Positions 26,621 to 35,883 of a stretch of DNA of 64,000 bases are shown piece after piece. The notes under the pieces are model-generated. The model did not search any database. It was not told the origin of the DNA and saw only the letters and a program-made list of their open reading frames with translations. Origin of the DNA: Bacteroidota bacterium (lineage in GTDB: Bacteria; Bacteroidota; Bacteroidia; Chitinophagales; Chitinophagaceae); assembly GCA_018267725.1 (NCBI GenBank), contig JAFDXY010000009.1, positions 124,001 through 188,000 of the forward strand. The letters are read 5' to 3'. Within the stretch, counting starts at the first letter, position 1; each line of letters starts with the position of its first letter. A program made the position numbers and the translations under genes.

Positions 26621-27196
26621 TTGGCAAAATTATTTCAACTTCAAAATCATAATCACTTGCACGCATCTGCACATTTGCACACTCATACATCTACACATTC
26701 ATCCATTTTTCTTATTGGAATGATGGGTAGCGGGAAATCTTACTGGGCACAGCAATTAGCTGCTGCTTATAATATGAATTGGATGGATTTAGATAGTGAA
26801 ATTGAAAAAGAGAATAGGATGAGTATTAAAGAAATTTTTGAAACAGAAGGCGAGGAAGGTTTCAGAAAAAAAGAAACAAATGCATTGCACAAATTAACAC
26901 ATTATAAAAATATTATTATTGCTACAGGCGGCGGCACACCTTGCTTTCATAACAATATGCAATGGATGAATGAACACGGCACAACCGTTTGGGTTGATGA
27001 ACCTGTAAGTATTTTAGCAAAAAGATTATCAAAAGAAAAATCACATCGTCCGTTAATAAAAAACTTAACCGATAATGAATTAGAAAATTTTCTTGAACAA
27101 AAACTAAAAGAGAGAAAATCATTTTACAGTCAAGCAAAATTTATTATTAATAGTAAAACTTTTTCTATTGCCGATGCTAAACTATTTTTACAATAA
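26621..27196 (+). CDS. aroK: Shikimate kinase AroK, non-ATG start and His-rich N-terminus
   Basis: Shikimate kinase phosphorylates shikimate in the aromatic amino acid pathway. The P-loop GMMGSGKS, shikimate-binding DLDSEIE, the FRKKE arginine, ATGGGTP and the lid HRPLIKN are all present. No in-frame ATG precedes the P-loop. The frame opens at TTG 26621, with further TTGs at 26657 and 26675; the latter would give ten residues before SIFLIG, nearest the family norm. The upstream segment encodes His/Thr/Ser repeats from a low-complexity run, so the longest form is doubtful. Confidence 0.88.
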   Translation: MAKLFQLQNHNHLHASAHLHTHTSTHSSIFLIGMMGSGKSYWAQQLAAAYNMNWMDLDSEIEKENRMSIKEIFETEGEEGFRKKETNALHKLTHYKNIIIATGGGTPCFHNNMQWMNEHGTTVWVDEPVSILAKRLSKEKSHRPLIKNLTDNELENFLEQKLKERKSFYSQAKFIINSKTFSIADAKLFLQ

Positions 27197-27239
27197 ATTT
27201 TTTTAGAAACAATAATTGTAAATTGAATAATTAAAAATT

Positions 27240-27635
27240 ATGCATAAAGGATATTTACGTATAACAGCATTATTAGGTGCCTTAAGTGTAACGTTGGGTG
27301 CTTTTGCTGCACACTATTTAAAAAGTATTTTATTAGAAAAAGATGTTCAAGTTTTTGAAACAGGTGTACGTTATCAAATGTATCACTCACTGGCATTGGG
27401 TTTGGTAGCAATTTTATATAAAGAGTTTCCTAATAAATTTATGAAATGGGCAGGTTTATTTTTTATTTTGGGCATTATATTATTTAGCGGTTCATTATAC
27501 TTATTAACTTATAAAAATGCCAATCATTTACAAGGTTTACAATGGGTTGGTCCAATTACGCCGCTGGGTGGTGTTTTATTTATTGCAGGTTGGCTTTGCT
27601 TTGCATTAGGCATAAAACATAAGTACGAAAAATAA
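27240..27635 (+). CDS. DUF423 family inner-membrane protein
   Basis: The 131-residue protein has four predicted transmembrane helices and the DUF423 (YgdD/TMEM256-like) pattern: GALSVTLGAFAAHYLK in helix 1, FETGVRYQMYHSLALG in helix 2, LFSGSLYLL in helix 3 and GPITPLGGVLFIAGW in helix 4. Its function is not established in any bacterium that I know. It lies 43 bases after aroK, probably on the same mRNA. Confidence 0.9.
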   Translation: MHKGYLRITALLGALSVTLGAFAAHYLKSILLEKDVQVFETGVRYQMYHSLALGLVAILYKEFPNKFMKWAGLFFILGIILFSGSLYLLTYKNANHLQGLQWVGPITPLGGVLFIAGWLCFALGIKHKYEK

Positions 27636-27803
27636 AACATAACCAATTTTTCTACATAAACTTCTTTCACAAATAATAGGTTCTATTTCACATAGAAAGT
27701 TATCCACTATTAGTGCAGTTAGCTAATTAACCTTAGCAAGTAATCCACATAGTAGTTGTAAAAGCCTTATCTGTTGTAGTTTTCACATAATTTTTGTGAT
27801 ACT

Positions 27804-30437
27804 ATGTCTAATAAATTAAAAAAGAAAACACCAGCTACGCCAAGTGCCGAAGAATTAAATCCGGATAAAGAAGTAGATGTTAGTGTAGCCGAAGTAGTTA
27901 AAGATGAGCGTACCGCAAAAATTGCAGGTGCAATAAGTTTATTATTTGCTTTGTTTTTATTTATTGCATTTACCTCTTATTTATTCACTTGGCAAGATGA
28001 TCAAGACAAAGTACATCAATTCGGTATAAAAATTTTTACGGTAGATGATGTTAAAGTAAACAATCTTTTAGGCGTATTAGGTGCATACGTTGCACATATT
28101 TTTATTTACAAAGGTTTTGGTATAGCATCGTTTTTATTCTGCACTTTCTTTTTTGTATTAGGTGTAAATTTAATGGTAGGCAAAAAAATATTTTCACTTA
28201 CACGCAATCTTCGCTATGTGTTGGTTGGATTATTAGTAATAAGTGTTGCGGGTGCTTTTGCAGGTAATGCATCATCATTCAGTTGGGGCGGAGCTACAGG
28301 AGAATTAATAAATATGTGGTTAATAAAATGGATAGGTACTTTTGGCACCGGTGCCATTTTATGTATTAGTGTATTTTCATATATTATTTGGAGGTTTAAT
28401 CCAACCTTTAAATGGCCTGAAAGAAAAATAAAACCTGTTGTTGCAAAAAATGAATTAACAGAAAATGAATTATTAAATAAAGATGTTGAAGAAGAAAACA
28501 ACGAAGCCAAATTATTTATTGATGATAATTTACAAGATGTTGTTAGTACCAACAAATTAAAAAACGATGGTAAAACAGTTACAGTGCTTATGCCTGAAAC
28601 TGTTACAGAAGAAGAGTTACCGCAGTTTGATATTAAAGAAATTGAAGATGATAATACTCATCAGGTTGAAGAAACAACGCCTTTAACATTAAATGAAAAA
28701 TTGGGAGCCCAAATTGCAGCAGGAGAATTAAGTCTTGAATTAAACAATGAACCAGAATCAATAAAAGAAGATGATGATAAAACAAATGATACAGCTTTAG
28801 AAATAAAACAAACTGTTGAAGATGATGCAGTAAAAGAAGAAGAAGGTCAAGAAATAATTAATGAAGATATAATAGAAAACGCCGAAGCAGATAACACAGG
28901 TTTAGAAATAAGAAGCGATGAATTAGCAACTATCAACTACGACCCTACTTTAGATTTACGCAATTATAAATATCCCGAATTAAATTTATTAGAAACACAT
29001 GGCAGCGAAAAAATTATTCACGATCCTACAGAATTAGAAACCAACAAAAATCAAATTATTGCTACATTAAAAAATTATGATATATCTATACAACGTATTG
29101 CAGCAACCGTTGGGCCAACTGTTACTTTGTATGAAATAGTTCCTGCACCCGGCGTTCGTATTTCACGCATAAAAAATTTAGAAGATGATATTGCATTAAG
29201 TCTTGCAGCATTGGGCATTCGCATTATTGCACCTATTCCAGGAAAAGGCACCGTTGGTATTGAAGTTCCTAATGTTCGCAAAACAGTTGTAAGCATGAAA
29301 ACTTTATTGGGTAGCGATAAATTTCAAAACAACAATTACTCATTACCCATTGCACTTGGTAAAAAAATTGATAACGAAAATTTTATTGTTGATTTAGCAG
29401 CCATGCCTCACTTGCTAATGGCAGGTGCAACAGGGCAAGGAAAATCAGTTGGTGTAAATGCAGTATTGGTTTCTCTTCTTTATAAAAAACATCCATCGCA
29501 ATTAAAATTTGTTTTGGTAGATCCTAAAAAAGTAGAATTAAGTTTATACAGAATTATTGAAAAACATTTCTTGGCAAAACTTCCGGGCGAAGAAGAAAGT
29601 ATTATTACCGATACAAAAAAAGTAGTTCATACTTTAAACGCTTTGTGTATTGAAATGGATAACCGTTACGATTTGTTGAAAGAAGCCGGTTGTCGCAACA
29701 TTCGTGAGTACAACGAAAAATTTGTAAACAGAAAATTAAATCCACAAAAAGGACATCAATATTTACCATTTATTGTTTTAGTGGTTGATGAGTTTGCCGA
29801 TTTAATTATGACTGCCGGCAAAGAAATTGAAATGCCTATTGCACGTTTGGCACAGTTAGCAAGAGCCATTGGTATTCATTTAATTATTGCAACACAACGC
29901 CCAAGTGTAAATATTATTACAGGAACTATTAAAGCAAATTTTCCTGCACGTATTGCATTTAAAGTATCAAGTAAAATAGATAGCAGAACCATTTTAGATA
30001 CAGGCGGTGCAGAGCAATTAATTGGTAAAGGAGATATGTTAATTAGTTATAACGGAGAAGTAACTCGTTTGCAATGTGCTTTTGTTGATACGCCCGAAGT
30101 AGAACGTGTTGCAGAATTTATTGGAGAACAAAAAGGATATCCCGATGCATTTTTATTACCAGAATATGTTGATGAAAAAGAAATGGATGGAAAAGATTTT
30201 GATGCAAGTGATAGAGACCCTTTATTTGAAGATGCAGCCAAACTAATTGTTCAAAACCAAATTGGTTCTACATCATTAATACAACGCCGAATGAAATTAG
30301 GTTATAACCGTGCCGGAAGATTAATGGACCAATTAGAAAATGCTGGTATTGTTGGCCCTAATGTTGGCAGTAAAGCAAGAGAAGTAAGATATAAAACAGA
30401 AATAGAGTTAAATGAATATTTAGAAAGTTTAAGTTAG
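27804..30437 (+). CDS. ftsK: DNA translocase FtsK
   Basis: FtsK pumps chromosome termini at the division septum. The N-terminal part has four transmembrane helices (about residues 38-195), followed by an acidic linker of about 170 residues rich in Glu and Asp. The motor begins near residue 390, with Walker A GATGQGKSVGVN, VLVDPKKVELSLY, Walker B IVLVVDEFADLIM and ATQRPSVNIITG. The C-terminal gamma winged helix (STSLIQRRMKLGYNRAGRLM) reads KOPS-like sites. At 877 residues it is usual for Bacteroidota. Two DnaA-box-like sequences lie upstream (27700, 27741). Confidence 0.96.
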   Translation: MSNKLKKKTPATPSAEELNPDKEVDVSVAEVVKDERTAKIAGAISLLFALFLFIAFTSYLFTWQDDQDKVHQFGIKIFTVDDVKVNNLLGVLGAYVAHIFIYKGFGIASFLFCTFFFVLGVNLMVGKKIFSLTRNLRYVLVGLLVISVAGAFAGNASSFSWGGATGELINMWLIKWIGTFGTGAILCISVFSYIIWRFNPTFKWPERKIKPVVAKNELTENELLNKDVEEENNEAKLFIDDNLQDVVSTNKLKNDGKTVTVLMPETVTEEELPQFDIKEIEDDNTHQVEETTPLTLNEKLGAQIAAGELSLELNNEPESIKEDDDKTNDTALEIKQTVEDDAVKEEEGQEIINEDIIENAEADNTGLEIRSDELATINYDPTLDLRNYKYPELNLLETHGSEKIIHDPTELETNKNQIIATLKNYDISIQRIAATVGPTVTLYEIVPAPGVRISRIKNLEDDIALSLAALGIRIIAPIPGKGTVGIEVPNVRKTVVSMKTLLGSDKFQNNNYSLPIALGKKIDNENFIVDLAAMPHLLMAGATGQGKSVGVNAVLVSLLYKKHPSQLKFVLVDPKKVELSLYRIIEKHFLAKLPGEEESIITDTKKVVHTLNALCIEMDNRYDLLKEAGCRNIREYNEKFVNRKLNPQKGHQYLPFIVLVVDEFADLIMTAGKEIEMPIARLAQLARAIGIHLIIATQRPSVNIITGTIKANFPARIAFKVSSKIDSRTILDTGGAEQLIGKGDMLISYNGEVTRLQCAFVDTPEVERVAEFIGEQKGYPDAFLLPEYVDEKEMDGKDFDASDRDPLFEDAAKLIVQNQIGSTSLIQRRMKLGYNRAGRLMDQLENAGIVGPNVGSKAREVRYKTEIELNEYLESLS

Positions 30438-30511
30438 TGTTTCATTACCGATTAAAACTCTTATTTCATCTTAAACAATTCAGTTTACCAAATGTGTAAA
30501 TTTCTATAACC

Positions 30512-30519
30512 TATATTTG
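30512..30519 (+). promoter_or_regulatory. TAnnTTTG -7 box upstream of the LolA-like gene
   Basis: TATATTTG lies 17 bases before the ATG at 30537, a position expected for a short-leader mRNA. No TTG was found at the normal -33 distance. Confidence 0.45.
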
Positions 30520-30536
30520 CGGTTTAAATATTGTAA

Positions 30537-31169
30537 ATGAAGAATTGGTACGCATTATTATTTACTGTTATTGCATTAACATCAACCACATTATTTGGGC
30601 AAAATGATCCTAATGCAAAAAAAGTATTAGATGGTTTAAGTGAGAAAATAAAATCATCAAAAGGAATATCGGTTGCATTTTCATTAAAATCTATTACTGC
30701 CAAAGGCAAACCCAATGGCACAAAAACAGGTAAGCTTTCTTTAAAAGGTTCAAAATATTATTTAAAGCAAGGCAAAAATGAAATTATATGCGATGGCGTT
30801 AAAGTATATAATTACGATGGGAACAAAACAATTACAGTATCATCTGTTGAAGAAAGTGATCAAACTTTAAGTCCACAAAAATTATTATCAGGCTCTTACG
30901 GAAAAGATTTTATTTACAAACTTGCTTCTTCAAACGGAAAATACAATCAAATAGAATTAATACCTGTAGATAAGAGAAAAGCATTTCAAAAAGTAATATT
31001 GTATATTGATAAAAAGCAAAACTTTATTACCAAAGCAGATATTATTGATAAAAGTAATAATACAACCGAAGCTGTTTTTAGCAATGTAAATACTAACGCA
31101 GTTTTAACCGATAATTTATTCGTCTTCAACAAAAGTAAATACCCTTCCGATGTTGATATATTAGATTAA
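30537..31169 (+). CDS. LolA-like outer-membrane lipoprotein carrier protein
   Basis: A signal peptide (about residues 1-22) precedes an open beta-barrel of the LolA/LolB type. The segment KVLDGLSEKIKSSKGISVAFSL and the strand series KGKLSLKGSKYYLKQG-like and ICDGVKVYNYDGNKTITV are typical of Bacteroidota LolA proteins. It would ferry lipoproteins across the periplasm. The gene directly follows ftsK, as it often does in this phylum (recollection), and a terminator follows at 31190. Confidence 0.87.
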   Translation: MKNWYALLFTVIALTSTTLFGQNDPNAKKVLDGLSEKIKSSKGISVAFSLKSITAKGKPNGTKTGKLSLKGSKYYLKQGKNEIICDGVKVYNYDGNKTITVSSVEESDQTLSPQKLLSGSYGKDFIYKLASSNGKYNQIELIPVDKRKAFQKVILYIDKKQNFITKADIIDKSNNTTEAVFSNVNTNAVLTDNLFVFNKSKYPSDVDILD

Positions 31170-31189
31170 TTTATTCTATATAAAAATGT

Positions 31190-31221
31190 AAAAGCAATCT
31201 TAAAAACAAGGTTGCTTTTTT
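31190..31221 (+). terminator. Rho-independent terminator after the LolA-like gene
   Basis: AAAAGCAATCTT (31190-31201) pairs with AAGGTTGCTTTT (31208-31219) with one G-T pair, followed by a T run. Confidence 0.8.
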
Positions 31222-31250
31222 ATTGCCCATATCTTTCTTATTTTTAAAGC

Positions 31251-32399
31251 ATGAAAAAAATATTACTGCTTCTTTTATTAATTGCATCAACTGCAACGCA
31301 AGCCCAATACAATATTCGTTTAGTAGTTACTTCTGTTCCTTCTAAAACAAACGATGATATATATGTAGCCGGAAGTTTTAATAATTGGAATCCGAAAGAT
31401 GAAAATTATAAATTAAAACCATTTGGCGGAAGCAGAAAAGCTGTTATAATTAAAGATGTTGCCGCAGGCAATTATGCTTTTAAATTTACACGTGGTAGTT
31501 TTCAGCAAGTAGAATGTATGGCAGATGGAAGAGATATTAGTGATAGAGTTATTGAAGTAAATAATGATGTTGTTTTAGAATGTAGCATTGCTGGTTGGAA
31601 AGACGATTACCCCGATAAACCAAAACCATACACAGCAAGCCTTCAGGTACGAATTATTGATACTGCTTTTAAAATTCCGCAATTAAACAGAACAAGAAGA
31701 ATATGGATTTATTTACCAAAATCTTATACATCATCAGATAAAACTTACCCTGTTATGTACATGCAGGATGGACAAAATTTATTTAATGAACAAACAGCTT
31801 TTGCAGGAGAATGGGGTGTTGATGAATGTTTAGATACTTTACAAAAACAAACCGGAAAAGAATGTATTATTATTGGTATAGATAATGGCGGAGATAAAAG
31901 AATGAGTGAATATGCTCCATACCCTTTTAAAAATCAGTTTGATAATAATAAACCTATAAATGCCGAAGGAAAATTATATGTTGATTTTTTAGCAACTATT
32001 TTAAAACCATATATAGATGCCAAATACAGAACTAAAAAAGGAGTTGACTATACTTTTATTGCAGGCAGCAGTATGGGTGGTTTAATAAGTTTACAAGCTG
32101 TATTGCAATACCCGCAAGTGTTTGGTGGTGCAGGAATTTTTTCTCCTGCTTTTTGGACAGCTCCACAACTATTTACAGATGCAGCAAAAATAAATTTGGG
32201 GGCAGCCAATCCTAAATTATATTTCTATGCCGGCGGAAAAGAAAATGCAACAATGGTAAGTAATATGGAAAAAATGATTGATGTTTTAAAAAAACAACCT
32301 AACTATATAATAAGAAGTTCTGTTAGCCCACTTAACCAACACAATGAAAAAGCATGGAGGGCAGAATTTCCTGCATTTTATAAATGGATTATGCAATAG
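31251..32399 (+). CDS. Secreted esterase with N-terminal CBM48/AMPK-like domain
   Basis: A signal peptide (about residues 1-18) is followed by an early-set carbohydrate-module-like domain (IYVAGSFNNWNPKDENYKL near residue 37), then a putative esterase/enterochelin-esterase-like alpha/beta hydrolase. The nucleophile is S274 in AGSSMGGLIS, with YLPKSYTSSDKTYPVMYMQDG as the first core strands and the likely catalytic His in NQHNEKAW. Such proteins hydrolyse esters on carbohydrates or siderophores; the glycan-binding-like domain suggests a saccharide ester. Substrate is not known. Confidence 0.85.
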   Translation: MKKILLLLLLIASTATQAQYNIRLVVTSVPSKTNDDIYVAGSFNNWNPKDENYKLKPFGGSRKAVIIKDVAAGNYAFKFTRGSFQQVECMADGRDISDRVIEVNNDVVLECSIAGWKDDYPDKPKPYTASLQVRIIDTAFKIPQLNRTRRIWIYLPKSYTSSDKTYPVMYMQDGQNLFNEQTAFAGEWGVDECLDTLQKQTGKECIIIGIDNGGDKRMSEYAPYPFKNQFDNNKPINAEGKLYVDFLATILKPYIDAKYRTKKGVDYTFIAGSSMGGLISLQAVLQYPQVFGGAGIFSPAFWTAPQLFTDAAKINLGAANPKLYFYAGGKENATMVSNMEKMIDVLKKQPNYIIRSSVSPLNQHNEKAWRAEFPAFYKWIMQ

Positions 32400-32468
32400 T
32401 TTATTTTAAACATTACAACATGCTTTATGTTTTCACAAACAAAACATAAAACTGTTTTATAAAATTCA

Positions 32469-32933
32469 TTATATAGTAAACCAGAAGTAAGCTAATAGAA
32501 TTGTAAAAATGAATACATCTGTCCACAAGGCAAACCTTTCATTTATACCTATAGGTTTTTTTATAATATGTAATAATCCTGCAAAAGCATAATACAATCC
32601 ACTTGCAACAGCACTTACAATTCTCCATTCAGATTTAAATAAAGAAACAATACCTACAACACCAAAGCAAATATTTGCAAATCCTAATTCGCGAACTATT
32701 ATAAAACTTTCGGTATTATGAATATGAAAAATTTCTTTAGCAGTAAATTGTGGTTTTATAGATTGTTGTAATCCTGCAACAAATAAACGAAGCCCAACTG
32801 CCGAAAAAATAAACCACTTACCAAATAGTTCAAATGTTAATGGAATATTTGTAGAAAAATGTTCAACCAAAAAACCAATTACTGGAATAACAAAGGTCAT
32901 TAAAGAAACACTGATAAAATATTTTTTATTCAT
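32469..32933 (-). CDS. Four-helix membrane protein (DUF6790-like)
   Basis: The 154-residue protein has four predicted transmembrane helices. The stretch KWFIFSAVGLRLFVAGLQQS with FTAKEIFHIHN resembles what I recall of DUF6790, a family without known function; I am not certain. The gene lies 12 bases downstream of another membrane-protein gene with the same strand, so the two are likely cotranscribed and may work together. Confidence 0.6.
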   Translation of the reverse strand: MNKKYFISVSLMTFVIPVIGFLVEHFSTNIPLTFELFGKWFIFSAVGLRLFVAGLQQSIKPQFTAKEIFHIHNTESFIIVRELGFANICFGVVGIVSLFKSEWRIVSAVASGLYYAFAGLLHIIKKPIGINERFALWTDVFIFTILLAYFWFTI

Positions 32934-32945
32934 CTTAAAAATAAT

Positions 32946-33428
32946 TTAACGGTTTATTTCTACTAAAAGAACCCAACCATCTAACACAGCTTTTACAATA
33001 GAAAAAATAATTGCCGGTAATACCCAATATTCAGCATTGGTGCAATTTATTATTAAAGCAAATCCTGCTATAACAAAAGGAACTGTTGCTAAATGATCTA
33101 TTACAAAATAAAAGACATAAGGCAATCTGTATCTATTTTGTTTTTGTTTATAAATTCTTAAATCAAGTTTTAAAACAACTACCCACACAATTATCCCGAA
33201 AACTAAAACCTCAATACCAATGGCTTTTGTTGTTTGTTGCGGAACTAAAAATAAAATTGAAATAATAAGAACATTCAATAAAAGTAGTAACGATAATAAA
33301 GCTCTATCTGGCAAGCCTTGTATAGAAAGAATTTTTGTTAAGCTAATAGAAATACCAACAAAAATTAAACCCGTAAGTGCTGCCGATGCACCTGCAACTG
33401 CTACAAAAAAATCATTCCATTCTGCCAT
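32946..33428 (-). CDS. Four-helix membrane protein, function unknown
   Basis: I do not recognise a named family. The protein of 160 residues has about four transmembrane helices; helix 1 contains FFVAVAGASAALTGLIFVGISI, beginning near residue 7, a motif seen in several uncharacterised bacterial membrane proteins. The frame extends to a TTG at 33461, but the ATG at 33428 gives the natural N-terminus MAEWNDFF. It is the first gene of a pair with the downstream four-helix protein. Confidence 0.6.
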   Translation of the reverse strand: MAEWNDFFVAVAGASAALTGLIFVGISISLTKILSIQGLPDRALLSLLLLLNVLIISILFLVPQQTTKAIGIEVLVFGIIVWVVVLKLDLRIYKQKQNRYRLPYVFYFVIDHLATVPFVIAGFALIINCTNAEYWVLPAIIFSIVKAVLDGWVLLVEINR

Positions 33429-33486
33429 TGTAAATTGTTGTTTAGCATTATTGTTTGCCAATTTTTAAAGGCAAAATTTTAACGTA

Positions 33487-34962
33487 CTACATCACTTCAT
33501 CCACCACCAAGGCTTTCACTTTATCCATTGCTATACGTTCTTGTTGCATTGAATCTCTGTAGCGAATGGTAACGGTATTATCTTCTTTTGTTTGATGATC
33601 TATAGTTACACAAAATGGTGTTCCTATTGCATCTTGCCTTCTATAACGTTTGCCAATTGCATCTTTTTCTTCATAAAAACACTTGAAAGAATTTTTACAT
33701 TCGTTCATTAACGCTCTTGCAATTTCCGGCAAACCATCTTTTTTAGTTAATGGTAAAATAGCAAGTTTTATAGGTGCTAATTTTGCAGGTAAATGAAGTA
33801 CAGTTCGGCTATCGGTAGTGCCATCTTCTTTATTAATAATTTCTTCTTGGTAAGCATTTGAAAGAATTAATAAAAACATTCTGTCTAACCCAATAGAAGT
33901 TTCTATAACGTATGGAACGTAGTTGCCATAAGGTTTTCCTGTTTCAGGATTAATATCTGCATCAAAATATTGTTGTTTCTTTTTACTGTATAGTTGATGT
34001 TGTGTTAAATCAAAATCGCTTCTACTATGTATGCCTTCTACTTCTTTAAAACCAATAGGAAATTCAAATTCAATATCGCATGCTTCTTTTGCGTAGTGTG
34101 CTAATTTTATGTGATTGTGATAACGATATTTATTTTCATTTATTCCTAAACTTAAATGCCATTTTAATCTTTCTTCTTTCCAAAATTTATACCACTCTCC
34201 TTCTGTGCCGGGGCGAACAAAAAATTGCATTTCCATTTGTTCAAATTCACGCATTCTAAAAATAAATTGTCGTGCAACAATTTCATTTCTAAACGCTTTG
34301 CCTGTTTGTGCAATACCAAACGGAATTTTCATTCGGGCTGTTTTTTGCACATTTAAAAAATTTACAAAAATACCTTGTGCAGTTTCGGGTCTTAAATAAA
34401 CAATATTATCATCTGGGTTATCAGAAGCTACTGCACCAAATTCTGTTTTAAACATTAAATTAAATTGGCGAATATCTGTCCAATTGCAAGTGTCGCTAAC
34501 TGAGCATTTAATTTTATTTTCATCAATCATTTTTTTTAAGCCAACAAAATCTTCTGCTGCTAAAAATTTATCCATTAATGCCAACAAACTATCTGCTTTA
34601 TCTGCATCGCCGTTTGCTTTTATTTCATCTGCAAATGCTTCAATTAAATGATCTACTCTGTAACGTTTTTTACTGTCTTTATTATCAATCATCGGGTCGC
34701 TAAAATTATCTACATGCCCGCTTGCTTTCCAAGTTGTTGGGTGCATAAAAATTGCAGCATCAATGCCTACAATATTTTCGTGCATTTGCGTCATACTCTT
34801 CCACCAATAATCACGAATATTTTTTTTCAATTCACTTCCATACGGACCGTAATCGTACACTGCACTTAAACCATCATATATTTCACTTGAAGGAAATACA
34901 AAACCATATTCTTTTGCATGGGCAATAATTGCCTGAAAAATATTTTCCTGTTGTATGCTCAT
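33487..34962 (-). CDS. glyS: Glycine-tRNA ligase, single-chain class II type
   Basis: The enzyme charges tRNA-Gly. It is the dimeric, eukaryote-like form, not the alpha2-beta2 one. Class II motifs are visible: YDYGPYGSELKKNIRDYWW near residue 31, motif 2 FRNEIVARQFIFRMREFEQME, and motif 3 SIGLDRMFL. The C-terminal anticodon-binding domain starts near residue 385 (LAPIKLAILPL). At 491 residues it is complete. A TATATTTG box lies 7 bases before the ATG. Confidence 0.96.
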   Translation of the reverse strand: MSIQQENIFQAIIAHAKEYGFVFPSSEIYDGLSAVYDYGPYGSELKKNIRDYWWKSMTQMHENIVGIDAAIFMHPTTWKASGHVDNFSDPMIDNKDSKKRYRVDHLIEAFADEIKANGDADKADSLLALMDKFLAAEDFVGLKKMIDENKIKCSVSDTCNWTDIRQFNLMFKTEFGAVASDNPDDNIVYLRPETAQGIFVNFLNVQKTARMKIPFGIAQTGKAFRNEIVARQFIFRMREFEQMEMQFFVRPGTEGEWYKFWKEERLKWHLSLGINENKYRYHNHIKLAHYAKEACDIEFEFPIGFKEVEGIHSRSDFDLTQHQLYSKKKQQYFDADINPETGKPYGNYVPYVIETSIGLDRMFLLILSNAYQEEIINKEDGTTDSRTVLHLPAKLAPIKLAILPLTKKDGLPEIARALMNECKNSFKCFYEEKDAIGKRYRRQDAIGTPFCVTIDHQTKEDNTVTIRYRDSMQQERIAMDKVKALVVDEVM

Positions 34963-34969
34963 AAGGTTG

Positions 34970-34977
34970 CAAATATA
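34970..34977 (-). promoter_or_regulatory. TAnnTTTG -7 box, 7 bases before glyS ATG
   Basis: TATATTTG then CAACCTT and ATG on the minus strand. If used, the mRNA would have a leader of at most a few bases. No -33 TTG at normal spacing was found. Confidence 0.45.
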
Positions 34978-34998
34978 AAACCCAATCTTTTAAAGGGA

Positions 34999-35322
34999 TT
35001 ACAATTTATGATTGGTTTTGTGGCGTTCAGCATCTCTGTTTGTTTTCTTTTCAAAATTTTTTTGAAGAGCTGTTGTTAAATTAACTCCTGTTTGGTTGGC
35101 TAAACATATTAAAACCCACAATACATCGGCCATTTCATCACTTAACTCTTTTCCTTTATCACTTTCTTTAAAAGATTGTTCTCCGTATTGCCTAACCATT
35201 AATCGAGATAGCTCTCCCACTTCTTCCATTAAAATACCAAGGTTGGTTAGTTCATTAAAATATCTTACACCAACTGTTTTAATCCATTCATCTACTTGTT
35301 GTTGTGCTGCTTCAATAGTCAT
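34999..35322 (-). CDS. MazG-like nucleotide pyrophosphohydrolase
   Basis: The 107-residue protein is an all-alpha NTP pyrophosphohydrolase of the MazG/iMazG type. The metal site is made by EEVGELSRLM and DEMADVLWVLICLANQ, giving the ExxE...ExxD pattern. Such enzymes clear non-canonical dNTPs or NTPs. The short size and helix pattern match the RS21-C6/MazG-like small forms. It lies 36 bases upstream of glyS and may share its transcript. Confidence 0.9.
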   Translation of the reverse strand: MTIEAAQQQVDEWIKTVGVRYFNELTNLGILMEEVGELSRLMVRQYGEQSFKESDKGKELSDEMADVLWVLICLANQTGVNLTTALQKNFEKKTNRDAERHKTNHKL

Positions 35323-35365
35323 AATAATAATATTATTATTTTATTTAAATTGAATTTTTAAGAAA

Positions 35366-35878
35366 TTACGGATTGTGTGATAGTTGCGGTTTTTTTCTTT
35401 TTCTAACAGTTTTATGGGCATAATTATTTGATAGTACGGTAATGTTTCCATCTACTTCAAGTATTACCAAATCAGTATCTTCAATATCATCAACACCATG
35501 TTCACGCACAGCCATTTCAATTTCTTCTTTGGTTAGCATAGATTTTTTTAAGGCTTGTTCATCTAATTTTCCGCCAACAACCAAAACAATTTTTTCGCCT
35601 TGTACAATTTTACTAAACTTTTCTGAGCGTCTTAATAACAATTTAAAAATATAATTACAAATAAATAAACCTAAAGCTGCTGCAATACCACCCGTTAAAC
35701 TGCTATCTGTACCTACCATTGCATTTTGTACGCTATTGCTTATTAATAAAATAAAAACTAAATCTATAACAGACAGTTGTGCTAATTCTTTTTTACCAAA
35801 TAAACGTATAGCAATAATTATAAATATATAAACTGTGGTAGATTTGGCTGCAATAATTAAATAATCTGTTATGTTCAT
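35366..35878 (-). CDS. DUF421 (YetF-like) membrane protein
   Basis: Three N-terminal transmembrane helices (about residues 5-75) precede a cytoplasmic domain. IRLFGKKELAQLSVIDLVFILLIS, beginning near residue 19, and VGTDSSLTGGIAAA are typical of DUF421. The soluble part ends in a VLEVDGNITVL strand. Its role is unknown, although relatives are stress-induced in Bacillus. I start at the ATG at 35878, which avoids overlap with the upstream stop at 35884. The serine hydrolase gene is 5 bases upstream. Confidence 0.88.
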   Translation of the reverse strand: MNITDYLIIAAKSTTVYIFIIIAIRLFGKKELAQLSVIDLVFILLISNSVQNAMVGTDSSLTGGIAAALGLFICNYIFKLLLRRSEKFSKIVQGEKIVLVVGGKLDEQALKKSMLTKEEIEMAVREHGVDDIEDTDLVILEVDGNITVLSNNYAHKTVRKRKKPQLSHNP

Positions 35879-35883
35879 TACAA

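Noticed and set aside
27783..27797. TCACA-N7-TGTGA palindrome before ftsK as a CRP-like site
   Set aside because: The halves are inverted relative to the CRP consensus and the sequence is short and A/T-rich, so chance is likely.
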